Source: an uncultured Eubacteriales bacterium
GTDB lineage: Bacteria; Bacillota; Clostridia; Lachnospirales; Lachnospiraceae
Direction: 5' to 3'
Assembly: GCA_900542465.1 (NCBI GenBank)
Contig: UQNS01000004.1
Location: 71,236-135,235, forward strand
Length of the DNA: 64,000 nucleotides
Made by a program: the position numbers and the translations under genes. Shown here piece after piece: positions 52,509-61,785 of this stretch (its first letter is position 1; every line of letters begins with the position of its first letter). The notes below the pieces were generated by a model. It was given only the letters and a program-made list of their open reading frames with translations, had not been told where the DNA came from and did not search any database.

Positions 52509-53294
52509 ATGAATATAAATAATATAGATAATGACAATTCTAATGATAATAAATATTCCTGTCTATCCGGAAAAACCCTCGTAATTACCGGAGCTTCCCG
52601 TGGTATAGGACGTGCTTTAGCTTTGAAAAGTGCACAATCCGGTTTAAATCTGGCTGTCTCCTGTTATAAAAATGAAGAAAAACTCGACTCTTTAGTCAAG
52701 GAAGTCCGGTCTATGGGAGCAGATTGTTTGAAATATGTCGGTGACATGGGTGATTCAAAAAATGTCCGCTCTTTTTTTTCTCTCATAAGAGAAAAATACG
52801 GACATGCAGATTTTCTCGTCAATAATGCCGGAATATCCCACATCGGGCTTCTGCAGGATATGACAGATTCTGAGTGGCGCAGACTTTTTCAAACCAATGT
52901 GGATTCATTTTTTTATACATCAAGAGAATTTATTAAAGATTCCATTCCGCGAAAAAAGGGCTCTATCATAAACATATCTTCGGTCTGGGGGGAGGCCGGC
53001 GCAAGTATGGAAACTGCGTATTCAGCCTCTAAAGGAGCAGTTAATTCTTTTACAAAAGCTCTTGCGAAGGAATTGGCTCCAAGCGGAATAAATGTTAACG
53101 CAATATCCTGCGGTATTATAGATACGGATATGAACGCCTGCTTCAGCGAGGATGATCTGAATGATATCTTAAACGAGATCCCTGCCGGCAGAATGGGACT
53201 CCCGGAGGAAGTTGCTCTTACTGCTCTGAACCTTCTTACAGGTCCCTCTTATCTGACCGGTCAGATCATACGGCTGGACGGCGGCTGGATATAA
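52509..53294 (+). CDS. Short-chain dehydrogenase/reductase
   Basis: 261 residues. The NAD(P)-binding TGASRGIGRALAL, NNAG, catalytic S..Y..SK as SSVWGEAGASMETAYSASK, and ISCGIIDTDMN follow the classical SDR order. It is closest in form to 3-oxoacyl-ACP reductase (FabG-like), but it lies outside any fatty-acid cluster, so the substrate is unknown. AAGGA precedes the ATG. Confidence 0.9.
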   Translation: MNINNIDNDNSNDNKYSCLSGKTLVITGASRGIGRALALKSAQSGLNLAVSCYKNEEKLDSLVKEVRSMGADCLKYVGDMGDSKNVRSFFSLIREKYGHADFLVNNAGISHIGLLQDMTDSEWRRLFQTNVDSFFYTSREFIKDSIPRKKGSIINISSVWGEAGASMETAYSASKGAVNSFTKALAKELAPSGINVNAISCGIIDTDMNACFSEDDLNDILNEIPAGRMGLPEEVALTALNLLTGPSYLTGQIIRLDGGWI

Positions 53295-53350
53295 AGACCA
53301 GGTGACCATAGCCTCACTTCTGAAATGAGGTTATGACCACCTGGTCTTTT
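53293..53350. terminator. Bidirectional terminator between SDR and CDF genes
   Basis: Stem AAAGACCAGGTG/CACCTGGTCTTT with an inner CATAGCCTCA/TGAGGTTATG hairpin. Confidence 0.9.
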
Positions 53351-54538
53351 TCAGCTTTTATATTCAAACTCATGTATATAGCATCTGTCTATTGTGATAT
53401 TTATACCGTAGTTTATATCTTTTAATCTAAGTCTCCTCTCTATTTCCATACTGAGGGCCTTCGCATTGATATCTTTCTCACATGGAATCTCTACATCGAA
53501 CGATAATCTTTTGTTCTCATCATTATTTACCAGCTGAAAGTCATGTATCTTGATATCCGGATCAATCCCGTGAACCAGTACCTCAACGATATTTTTAATG
53601 CGTAACGTCTCCTTATCTCTGTTATCTATCGGATCCACATGAATAGAGACCTCGCAGTTCAGTTTTTCCTTAATACGTTTTTCTGCTGCATCAATAATAT
53701 CATGAGCCTTCAGCAACGTCAGATTCACAGGCAATTCCGCATCCAGGCTCACATATGTCCTTCCCGGTCCGTAATTGTGGACCATTATATCATGCGCTCC
53801 CAAAACTCTCTTATCTTCAAGCACTTCCTCTCTGATCTTCCTTACCAGCTCCTCAGACGGCATTTCTCCCAGCAGCGGCTGAATGGTATCATTTGCTGAT
53901 GTAATACCTGCAATAATAACAAACACCGCAACACATAATCCAGCAAAACCATCTACATTTATTCCCGTATATCCTTGTAGGATACTTGCCCCTAAAACGA
54001 CAGATGTGGCTATACAATCAGAAAAACTATCCTTGCTTGCGGCCTTCAGTGCCGGAGAATTTATTTTTTTGCCGATCCTGCCATTAAAATATCCCATCCA
54101 GATCTTCATTCCTATCGAAGCTGCCAGAACGGCGACCGTTGTTATCGATATTTCCAGCTTTATCGGATTCAGGATGCTTTCGAATGAAGATTTAATAAGT
54201 TCGACGCCCATAACGACTATAGTAAATGCAACTATCTGGCCTGCAACATACTCGATCCTTCCATGTCCAAAAGGATGTTTGCTGTCAGCCGGCTTACTTG
54301 CCATTTTAAAGCCGATTATGGTCACTATACAGGACGCCATATCCGACAGATTATTGAAAGCATCTGCTACTATGGAGATAGATCCTGAAAATATACCTAT
54401 TATTATCTTTGCTGTAAATAAGATTATATTGCATATAATACTAATGACCCCTGAAAGGATGCCATATTTATGGCGAACTTTGGGGTCATCAATATTTTTA
54501 TAATCCTTTATTACAGCTTTTGTAATGAAATCTACCAT
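53351..54538 (-). CDS. Cation diffusion facilitator transporter
   Basis: 395 residues: six membrane helices with the metal site DAFNNLSD in TM2 and HPFGHGR after it, then a soluble domain of about 100 residues and a further C-terminal cytoplasmic extension. It exports divalent metals (Zn, Mn or Fe) in exchange for protons; specificity cannot be assigned. It is upstream of the terminator shared with the SDR gene. Confidence 0.93.
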   Translation of the reverse strand: MVDFITKAVIKDYKNIDDPKVRHKYGILSGVISIICNIILFTAKIIIGIFSGSISIVADAFNNLSDMASCIVTIIGFKMASKPADSKHPFGHGRIEYVAGQIVAFTIVVMGVELIKSSFESILNPIKLEISITTVAVLAASIGMKIWMGYFNGRIGKKINSPALKAASKDSFSDCIATSVVLGASILQGYTGINVDGFAGLCVAVFVIIAGITSANDTIQPLLGEMPSEELVRKIREEVLEDKRVLGAHDIMVHNYGPGRTYVSLDAELPVNLTLLKAHDIIDAAEKRIKEKLNCEVSIHVDPIDNRDKETLRIKNIVEVLVHGIDPDIKIHDFQLVNNDENKRLSFDVEIPCEKDINAKALSMEIERRLRLKDINYGINITIDRCYIHEFEYKS

Positions 54539-54634
54539 ATATTATACCCCATACTCTATTATCAATTGAGTATATTGTTGCATATAATACTGGTGTTAGA
54601 AAAGACTTACAGGCCTGAAGCACATGCTAATCTT

Positions 54635-57268
54635 TTATAGACTTTTGATTTCCTTTACTTCATATCCGGCATCTGATACCGCGGTTTTGATCATATCATC
54701 ACTAACTGAATCCGCCGCTTTTATACTGGCCTTTTTTTCATCAAGTGATACTTCTGCCGCATCTACTCCTTCTATCCCCTCAAGCGCTTTAGTTACGTGA
54801 TCTACACAATGTCCACACATCATACCTTCAATAAAAATTTCTTTATTCATTTTGCTCGCCTCTTTCCTTTCTTCAGCAGGTACTGCCGCTTCCTGCTCAA
54901 CAAATGTTACCTTAACTGCCATATCTGCTTTTTCTGCTGTTTCCGCCTCCGCCTCTTTTTTTCTCAATACTTTAAATGCTCTGAGACGAAGTGCATTACC
55001 TACTACGAATACGCTGGAAAATCCCATAGCCGCTGATCCGATCATAGGTGACAGTCTTATTCCGAACTTCGGATAAAGCACACCTGCTGCGATCGGAATA
55101 CATAAAGCATTATAGAAAAATGCCCAGAAAAGGTTCTGCTTTATATTTCTTATCGTTGCTTCACCGAGCCTGAGCGCCGCGACCGCATCTAACAGGTCAT
55201 TTTTTATCAATACCGCATCTGCACTTTCGATCGCTATGTCAGTTCCCGCGCCGATAGCCATTCCAAAATCAGCTCTTGTCAGCGCCGGAGCGTCATTTAT
55301 CCCATCTCCGACCATGGCAACTTTTTTGCCCTCTGCCTGTAATCTTGCGATCTCCTTTTCCTTATCCTGCGGCAGGACCTCTGCTATAAAATCACTTATT
55401 CCCAGACCTTCACATACTGTTTTGGCTGTAACGGCATTATCGCCTGTAAGCATTACTACATTGATCCCCATGCTCTTAAGCTCATCAATAGCCTGTTTGC
55501 TTGTGGCTTTTGCTACGTCAGCCATGCCGATGATACCAAGAAGTCTCCCATCGCCGGCTATCAGAATAGGCGTCTTGCCCTGACTCGCAAGGCTGTCCAT
55601 TTTCTCTTTAGGAATATCGGATATACCATAATCTTCGAGAAACATTCTGTTTCCCGCCATATATGTCTTAGCCAGAAGTCTGGCTTCAACGCCCTTGCCG
55701 TGTATAGTTTTGAAATCATCCACTTCAAGCGGCCGGATACCTTTTTCTTCCGCATAATTTACAATTGCCGCTGCCAGCGGATGACTGCTGCCCTTTTCCA
55801 AAGACACAGCTATTCTCACCAGATCATCATGAGTCATTCCAGTCATGATAATGACATCGGTAACTCTTGGTCTGCCCTCTGTGATCGTTCCGGTCTTATC
55901 CAGAACAACTGTATCAATAGAATGTGCCGCCTCTAGGGCTTCACCTGACTTAATAAGAATACCATTCTGAGCCCCCTTGCCCGTAGCAACCATGATAGCT
56001 ACAGGAGTTGCAAGTCCCATAGCGCAAGGACAGGAAATGACCAGGATTGTAATACTCATAGAAAGTGACAGCTCGAAGTTTCTTGTTGCGATCATCCAAA
56101 TAACGAAAACAGTTGCTGCAATAGCCATTACTATCGGAACAAATATTCCGGCGACCTTATCCGCTGCCTTTGCGATGGGTGCTTTGGATGAGGATGCTTC
56201 TTCTACGACTTTTATTATCTGCTGAATAGTGGAATCTTCTCCCACCTTCTCAGCCTTTACCTTAATAAATCCGGTCGTATTAAGTGATGCAGAGATCACG
56301 CTATCTCCGGGACCTTTCTCAACCGGTACGCTTTCACCTGTGATCGCCGATTCGTCCAGTGTTGTCTGCCCTTCAAGTATGGTCCCATCTGCCGGAACAG
56401 ACTCCCCCGGCCTTATAAGAACCATATCTCCTGCCACGAGCTCCTCTGCCGGAATGAGGACCTCCTCATCATCTCTGAGAACTGATGCTTCCTTAGGCGC
56501 AAGATCCATCAGTTTTTCCACCGCTTCACTTGTCTTACCCTTTGATCTGGTCTCAAAGTATTTGCCTAAAGTGATTAGAGTATGTATCATTCCTGCTGAC
56601 TCAAAATACAGTTCCATCTGAAACTTCATTACAAGATGCATATCTCCACGCCCGAGACCATAGCTCATTCTGTAAATAGCAAATATCCCATACGCGACAG
56701 ACGCTGTTGCTCCTACCGCGATCAAAGTATCCATGTTGGGGGCACCATGAAAAAGTGTAGAAAATCCTTTTATAAAAAACGCCCTGTTGATATATATGAT
56801 CGGAAGCACAAGCAATAACTCAGTAACTGCAAGTGTTACGGCATTTTCCGTTCCATGCAGTACTGCTCTCAAAAATTCAGGTGCTGGTATCATATCCATC
56901 ATGGACATAGAAATATACATAAGAGGCGCCATAAATACGATCGACCAGATAAGTCTCTTTCTCATGTTCAGCGTAGCCTCTTCGTTATGCTTTCGAAGCG
57001 AATTTCCTTCAGAATTGCCTGATACAGACTTGCTTCCCTGCTTTTTTTTCTCTCCGCCCATAAGACTGGCACCATAGCCCGCCTTTTCTACACACGCAGT
57101 AATATCACCTGTGTTAACGGTACTTTCGTCGTAAGTCACATCCATAGACCCTGTCAGAAGATTAACATTGACCTCTTCTACCCCCGGGATCTTACGTACG
57201 CTCTTATCAACTCTTGAAGAACAGGCCGAACACGTCATGCCTGTCACTTCAAAACGATCTTTCTTCAT
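54635..57268 (-). CDS. copA: Copper-translocating P-type ATPase with HMA domains at both ends
   Basis: 877 residues. The N-terminal metal-binding domain has GMTCSAC; the P1B core has ITGESVP, CPCAMG in TM6, DKTGT phosphorylation site, HPLAAAI and GDGINDAP; the C-terminal region adds a second HMA with GMMCGHC, like a fused CopZ chaperone. It exports Cu+ (or Ag+). A strong promoter lies upstream; no CsoR or CopY gene was found in the window. A GGGGGG-type ribosome site precedes the ATG. Confidence 0.95.
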   Translation of the reverse strand: MKKDRFEVTGMTCSACSSRVDKSVRKIPGVEEVNVNLLTGSMDVTYDESTVNTGDITACVEKAGYGASLMGGEKKKQGSKSVSGNSEGNSLRKHNEEATLNMRKRLIWSIVFMAPLMYISMSMMDMIPAPEFLRAVLHGTENAVTLAVTELLLVLPIIYINRAFFIKGFSTLFHGAPNMDTLIAVGATASVAYGIFAIYRMSYGLGRGDMHLVMKFQMELYFESAGMIHTLITLGKYFETRSKGKTSEAVEKLMDLAPKEASVLRDDEEVLIPAEELVAGDMVLIRPGESVPADGTILEGQTTLDESAITGESVPVEKGPGDSVISASLNTTGFIKVKAEKVGEDSTIQQIIKVVEEASSSKAPIAKAADKVAGIFVPIVMAIAATVFVIWMIATRNFELSLSMSITILVISCPCAMGLATPVAIMVATGKGAQNGILIKSGEALEAAHSIDTVVLDKTGTITEGRPRVTDVIIMTGMTHDDLVRIAVSLEKGSSHPLAAAIVNYAEEKGIRPLEVDDFKTIHGKGVEARLLAKTYMAGNRMFLEDYGISDIPKEKMDSLASQGKTPILIAGDGRLLGIIGMADVAKATSKQAIDELKSMGINVVMLTGDNAVTAKTVCEGLGISDFIAEVLPQDKEKEIARLQAEGKKVAMVGDGINDAPALTRADFGMAIGAGTDIAIESADAVLIKNDLLDAVAALRLGEATIRNIKQNLFWAFFYNALCIPIAAGVLYPKFGIRLSPMIGSAAMGFSSVFVVGNALRLRAFKVLRKKEAEAETAEKADMAVKVTFVEQEAAVPAEERKEASKMNKEIFIEGMMCGHCVDHVTKALEGIEGVDAAEVSLDEKKASIKAADSVSDDMIKTAVSDAGYEVKEIKSL

Positions 57269-57310
57269 ATTACCCCCCTCTCAACCTACATAAGACCGGT
57301 ATCCTACTCC

Positions 57311-57338
57311 ATTATATGACCGCCTGTTCATGTGTCAA
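57311..57338 (-). promoter_or_regulatory. Promoter for copA
   Basis: Minus strand: TTGACA (57333-57338), 16-base spacer, TATAAT (57311-57316). Near-consensus. No clear CsoR- or CopY-type operator was seen. Confidence 0.8.
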
Positions 57339-57342
57339 TATA

Positions 57343-57376
57343 CAAAAAAAGACCGACGCTTATGCGTCAGTCTTTA
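57343..57376 (-). terminator. Terminator after rpmA
   Basis: AAAGACTGACGC/GCGTCGGTCTTT, with one mismatch, is followed on the minus strand by TTTTTTT. Confidence 0.88.
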
Positions 57377-57382
57377 AAAGCT

Positions 57383-57673
57383 TTAGTTCTCAGCTGCTGC
57401 TGGGTATACTGAAACCTGTTTCTTATCTCTTCCTTTTCTCTCGAAACGAACTGTTCCGTCAACAAGCGCGAAAAGTGTATCATCTTTACCGCGGCCTACA
57501 TTGATGCCCGGTAATATCTTTGTTCCACGCTGTCTGTAAAGGATGTTGCCCGCAAGAACGAACTGTCCGTCTGCTCTCTTCGCTCCAAGCCTCTTTGACT
57601 CAGAATCACGGCCGTTCTTTGTTGAACCTACACCCTTTTTATGAGCAAATAATTGAAGGTTAATAAATAACAT
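57383..57673 (-). CDS. rpmA: 50S ribosomal protein L27 with Firmicutes N-terminal extension
   Basis: 96 residues. The N-terminus MLFINLQLFAHKKGVGST shows the LQLF-A site at which the Prp protease cuts Firmicutes L27. It follows rplU by 53 bases with no gene between them, so prp is not in its usual place. Confidence 0.96.
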   Translation of the reverse strand: MLFINLQLFAHKKGVGSTKNGRDSESKRLGAKRADGQFVLAGNILYRQRGTKILPGINVGRGKDDTLFALVDGTVRFERKGRDKKQVSVYPAAAEN

Positions 57674-57726
57674 AATACTGCCTCCTGTTTAATCTAATCG
57701 AATGTTGTGCTTATTCTTCACTAAAA

Positions 57727-58035
57727 TCAGCCGTTGATCTTTTCGATCTTAACTTTAGTAAATGGCTGTCTGTGACCGTTCTTCTTATGAGAACCCTTCT
57801 TAGCCTTGTACTTATAAACGACAACTTTCTTAGCACGTCCTTCTTTAACAACTGTTCCAGTTACTGTTGCTCCTGCAACCGTTGGGTTACCAACCTTCGC
57901 TGAATCGCCGTTAACGAAAAGTACCTGATCAAATGTAACAGAATCGCCTTCATTTAATCCTAATTTCTCTACAAAAATCTCATCGCCTTCTGCGACTGTG
58001 TACTGTTTTCCGCCTGTTGCAATAATTGCGTACAT
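57727..58035 (-). CDS. rplU: 50S ribosomal protein L21
   Basis: 102 residues; MYAIIATGGKQYTVAEGDEI start and the KKGSHKKNGHRQPFTKVKI tail are typical. AGGAGG is upstream. It heads the rplU-rpmA pair. Confidence 0.97.
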   Translation of the reverse strand: MYAIIATGGKQYTVAEGDEIFVEKLGLNEGDSVTFDQVLFVNGDSAKVGNPTVAGATVTGTVVKEGRAKKVVVYKYKAKKGSHKKNGHRQPFTKVKIEKING

Positions 58036-58121
58036 AGCATCCTCCTAAAATATATTCGCCAGACCCGGAGAGGATCGTTATGATCCTTCTTACTATCCGT
58101 ATCTGAGCGTAGTGCCTTAAT
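58036..58121 (-). promoter_or_regulatory. rplU leader, possible L21 autoregulatory element
   Basis: The roughly 85-nt 5' leader contains a hairpin AGGATC-ATAAC-GATCCT and sits where L21-leader RNAs occur. The match is by position and one hairpin only. Confidence 0.4.
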
Positions 58122-58150
58122 ATTCTACATGAGAAATATATTTATGTCAA
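58122..58150 (-). promoter_or_regulatory. Promoter for rplU-rpmA
   Basis: Minus strand: TTGACA (58145-58150), 17-base spacer, TAGAAT (58122-58127). Confidence 0.85.
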
Positions 58151-58177
58151 GCAACGCAGTACAGCGGACTTGTCTTA

Positions 58178-58684
58178 TTACTTTTTATACTTTGGATATG
58201 CTCTGTTTCTGTCCATTGATTTTTTACATGCCGAGCATAAACCATAAACAGATAGATTCATATTGGTAGCGATAAAACCGTAGTCCTTTTTAAGCTGGTT
58301 TTTTATCTCCTGCGTTAAGCTGTCTGTCATATCATGGATAGTTCCGCAATTAAGACATATCATATGGTAATGAGCGCTCTCTCCTGCGCTGTGGTTCTTA
58401 GTCCCCATTGCATAGACCTGGTTGAGCAGATCCATATCCTCCAATATCTTAATGGTTCTATAGACTGTCGCCAGCCCTATCTCCTTGTCTCTTTCATGTG
58501 CATAGCTGTATACAGCCTTAGGATGTACATGCCACCCGACTTGCATGGCTATTGCCTCAAGGATCAGCTCTCTCTGACTTGTGATGCGAAAACCTTCTTT
58601 CCTCAGATATCTGAGCATAGCTTTGATAAGGTGTCTTGTCGTTTCATCAGGCTTATTCCCCGATATTTCTAAATCTGTCCCCAT
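58178..58684 (-). CDS. Fur family metal-responsive regulator
   Basis: 168 residues: winged HTH (FRITSQRELILEAI, GLATVYRTIKILEDMDL), HYHMICLNCG and CSAC zinc-site cysteines, and the HXH-type metal ligands (AHYHM). Could be PerR, Zur or Fur; the residues that separate them were not decisive. Neither its binding site nor its targets are evident. Confidence 0.9.
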   Translation of the reverse strand: MGTDLEISGNKPDETTRHLIKAMLRYLRKEGFRITSQRELILEAIAMQVGWHVHPKAVYSYAHERDKEIGLATVYRTIKILEDMDLLNQVYAMGTKNHSAGESAHYHMICLNCGTIHDMTDSLTQEIKNQLKKDYGFIATNMNLSVYGLCSACKKSMDRNRAYPKYKK

Positions 58685-58786
58685 CTTTTTCTCCTATAGT
58701 TTTGTTATTCATATTTTTGTTTTCCCCGTACAAGAATAACATAATCAAGAGAAAATTCTATTTATTTTGCTACTTTTTAATAATTT

Positions 58787-59482
58787 TTATAAAAACTTAC
58801 TATAATCTATTTCTATAAATTTAGATATCCCCTGTTTAATTCCGCATTTTACGCCATACAGGCCTTCAAGCTTCTCTTCCGTCAGCATTTGTTCTGCTTT
58901 GTCCATTTCAATCCTTCCATCTTTTATCATCGCTACATTGTCTGCGATAAACATTGCATGGTTTGGATCATGCAGCGTAACTATGAATGTAACCTTTTCA
59001 TTTTTATTAAGTTCTTTGATGATATTTAAAATCCTGGCCTGGTTTCTTAAATCCAGATAAGTGGTCGGTTCATCCATGAGGATGACCGGTGACCTCTGAG
59101 CTATAGCTCTGGCCACCAGTACCATCTGACGCTCTCCTCCTGATATAGCATTAAAAGTCTTTTTTCTTAAATGGCTGATCTTCAGCATGTTCATCGTCTC
59201 CTCGACAATCTCATGATCACGGAACTTGGGAAGATAAGAGATATACGGTGTCCGTCCCCATAATATCGCATCTTCTACTGAATAATTAAACGTATTTTCT
59301 GAAAACTGCGGAACGAACGCTATCTTCTTCGCCAGTTCCTTAGGCCTCATATAATCTATCTCATGACCTTCAATAAGTATTTTTCCGCTTCTTGCTGATT
59401 TCAATCTGTTCATCGTAGACATAAGCGTACTTTTACCACTTCCATTTGGTCCTAAAAGAGCGGTGATACTTCCTTCTCTTTT
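58787..59482 (-). pseudogene. Start-less FecE/BtuD-type ABC ATPase
   Basis: The coding sequence carries Walker A (GPNGSGKST, near 59426-59452), signature ISGGERQM, Walker B VILMDEPTTYLDL and H-loop VTLHD, so the core is intact. But the family's first 25-30 residues are missing: homology begins at KREGSITALL right at the stop codon of the CooC-like gene (59482-59484), and no in-frame ATG, GTG or TTG lies before Walker A. The first ATG (59422) is after it. Permease and binding-protein genes are also absent. It is the tail of an iron- or metal-type importer cut by a deletion. Confidence 0.75.
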
Positions 59483-60402
59483 TAGACCATAATTGAATTG
59501 ACCATATCATTTATACTTTCAAACATTGCTGACTCTCTTGGGACCGGCTCACCTCTGAAGCCGGACAGCATGATATCGCTTGCATAATCGATCTTCCCAA
59601 GCTTTTCCATGCATGACCTGCCCGTAACTTCATCTATCATGTATGAGAAGCTGTCATCCGGAACTCTGTTGAAGATCGTATAAACTCTCCGGATTCCTAT
59701 TCCGTTAGACATCCTCCCTATCTGCTCTGCCAGTGTCATAGAATCCAACGAAGTCTCGGTGACCGCCAGGATAGTGTCAGCTCCCTGCTCTATCCCTCGG
59801 CCGAAGCTTTCTACACCTGCCTCAAGATCCGCTATTACGATTTCTCCATCATCTAACACTAAATTTTTCATCAGCTGTCTCGACAGGTCCGCCATAGAAC
59901 AGGCACATCCCTGAAATGGATTGCATATCTTTCCTGTTTCCATAAGCATTATTCCGTTTTCTTCCACAATAAATTCATCCGGAATATCACTAAGCCTTAT
60001 CTCATCCTGTGACAGCCATGTGTTATCCGGAATCCCGTATTCCAGATTAAATCTGTCCAGATAGGATATCAGCGATTTCGGTTGTTTTTGAAATCCGAGC
60101 TTTTTATATAAACTTGGATTTGACTCATCTGTATCCAGAACAAGTACCTTGTTTCCCTTTTCAGCAAATATCCTTGCCAGAATAGAAGAGATCGTACTCT
60201 TGCCCACACCGCCTTTTCCCGTTACACATATCTTTCTTATCGGCCTTATATCTTTTTCAATATTGGTCGATCTTATATAGGCCTCCATTTTTTGTGAGGC
60301 GATCTCTGCAGCCTTCATATCCTTTGCTATGCAAAGGCCGCAATCGATACATCCGTCTCCCAAATAAGATCTGATCCCCAAAGGACAGTGAAAATCGCTC
60401 AT
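59482..60402 (-). CDS. CooC/MinD-like ATPase with N-terminal cysteine motif
   Basis: 306 residues. The N-terminus has a CxxCxxC motif (CIDCGLC) with an earlier Cys6, and the deviant Walker A is VTGKGGVGKST, as in CooC/NifH/MinD proteins; the later VIADLEAGVESFG is Walker B-like. CooC proteins insert nickel into CO dehydrogenase. No CODH gene is present, and the ATG at 60402 (AAGGAGG upstream) is chosen over a longer frame. A role in metal transport or metalloenzyme maturation is inferred. Confidence 0.82.
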   Translation of the reverse strand: MSDFHCPLGIRSYLGDGCIDCGLCIAKDMKAAEIASQKMEAYIRSTNIEKDIRPIRKICVTGKGGVGKSTISSILARIFAEKGNKVLVLDTDESNPSLYKKLGFQKQPKSLISYLDRFNLEYGIPDNTWLSQDEIRLSDIPDEFIVEENGIMLMETGKICNPFQGCACSMADLSRQLMKNLVLDDGEIVIADLEAGVESFGRGIEQGADTILAVTETSLDSMTLAEQIGRMSNGIGIRRVYTIFNRVPDDSFSYMIDEVTGRSCMEKLGKIDYASDIMLSGFRGEPVPRESAMFESINDMVNSIMV

Positions 60403-60607
60403 ATTTTTCCTCCTTATTCGCAACTGATACACTTAGAAGCCTACCATATAAAAATTTTCACATAAGAAAACTGTCATTATTTTATTCTTTTTTATTGATA
60501 TATTTTTATCATTAAAGTCTTATTATTTCCATTATCCCCAGTGGTGGTTACTTTATGCTCTTCTCTGACGTAGGATTAAATGTATAATCATAGAAGGAGA
60601 TGTTTTC

Positions 60608-61168
60608 ATGCTTTGCAGCAGAATCAGGAAAAAGCTTGAATATGCACTAATCGTTCTTGTTCAGGAAAATCACATAGATTCCATAAAGATAAAAGATCTT
60701 GTTTTGATAGCGCATATCTCTACTTCAACTTTTTATGGTAATTTTGAAAATCTGGATGATTTTATCGAATACACCATAGATGAGATCTTTGCAGCATTCC
60801 AGCAGGACTGCAGTATTTTCAAAAGGATCCCCAATTCAACAACATGTGTTTTTAAACTTATGGCCGATGCTTTTGATAAACACAGACTGATACTTAGTTC
60901 TGCCTATAATTCCAGATATCGTTCGATCATTGAAAAGAACATCGATGCGATATTCTCCGATCGATTACAGTTTTGTATAGACTCTGAGTATTTATTAAAT
61001 GAGTCTTTGGAAAAAATAGAGCTATTCTTAAGTTCCGGCTATAAAGGGCTTATTTCAAAATACATAGATACGGCAGACAGATCATATCTGGATTCCGCTT
61101 CTGATCTTCTTCAGAAAACTATCGAACTGTATTCCTCCTCAAAATATGCAAAAAAAGCGCTGAATTGA
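60608..61168 (+). CDS. TetR family transcriptional regulator
   Basis: 186 residues: N-terminal HTH (IKIKDLVLIAHISTSTFYGNFENLDDFIEY) and an all-helical ligand domain. It is divergent from the CooC-like gene, with 205 bases between, and may control that unit. AGAAGGAG precedes the ATG. Confidence 0.85.
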   Translation: MLCSRIRKKLEYALIVLVQENHIDSIKIKDLVLIAHISTSTFYGNFENLDDFIEYTIDEIFAAFQQDCSIFKRIPNSTTCVFKLMADAFDKHRLILSSAYNSRYRSIIEKNIDAIFSDRLQFCIDSEYLLNESLEKIELFLSSGYKGLISKYIDTADRSYLDSASDLLQKTIELYSSSKYAKKALN

Positions 61169-61200
61169 AATATTTATCATTTCGATCCAGCGCTTTTTTA
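61151..61200. terminator. Bidirectional terminator between tetR and the kinase gene
   Basis: Stem AAAAAAGCGCTG/CAGCGCTTTTTT. Confidence 0.88.
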
Positions 61201-61785
61201 AAATATTTTTTCTTTTATATTTCTGATACAATCTTCCAGGTTTCCATTGTTTGTAAATCGATGCAATTTGTTTATCCTCGCAAGCTTTTCCGGTGCAAAA
61301 TCCGACCTATCTGCCTTAAATCTTCTGTACACCTCTTCAAAATCAGGATCATTCTGCTTATTCTCACGTCTGACAGATCTTTCAATTAAAGTCGCATCAT
61401 TTACATCTATATAAATGGGACATATCCTGTCCTCTCCGAAATAATCCCTGTACCTCTCATAAGCCTCTAAAGTTCCTATTACAAATAATCTTTTCCCTTC
61501 CTTAAGTTTATCAAAAGTTCCATCATCAGCAGTAAAATACTTCCAATCACCCTTCACCGTATTATAGACTCTCTCCTCTATGATCTTTCCGGCCTTCATA
61601 AATGCTTCTTCTTCCCGGTCTGTAATAAAATGATAATCATGCCCGTCAATTTCCGTAGCCCTCATTGGACGGGTAGTATATAAAACTATTGGCTCCAGCG
61701 CCAGATCCTTGTCCTCCAGTAAAGCTTCTGCAATATGATTTTTCCCGGAAGCACTCTTTCCCATTAAAAAATAGATCATAGACAT
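61198..61785 (-). CDS. Guanylate kinase-like protein
   Basis: 195 residues; P-loop GKSASGKN, YTTRPMRATEIDGHDYHFITD (the GMP-binding block of guanylate kinase), and a lid region with RRENKQND. It is paired with the PLP decarboxylase gene (overlap 10 bases), so it may be a paralogue of gmk rather than the essential enzyme. The P-loop Asn in place of Ser/Thr is unusual. Confidence 0.8.
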   Translation of the reverse strand: MSMIYFLMGKSASGKNHIAEALLEDKDLALEPIVLYTTRPMRATEIDGHDYHFITDREEEAFMKAGKIIEERVYNTVKGDWKYFTADDGTFDKLKEGKRLFVIGTLEAYERYRDYFGEDRICPIYIDVNDATLIERSVRRENKQNDPDFEEVYRRFKADRSDFAPEKLARINKLHRFTNNGNLEDCIRNIKEKIF

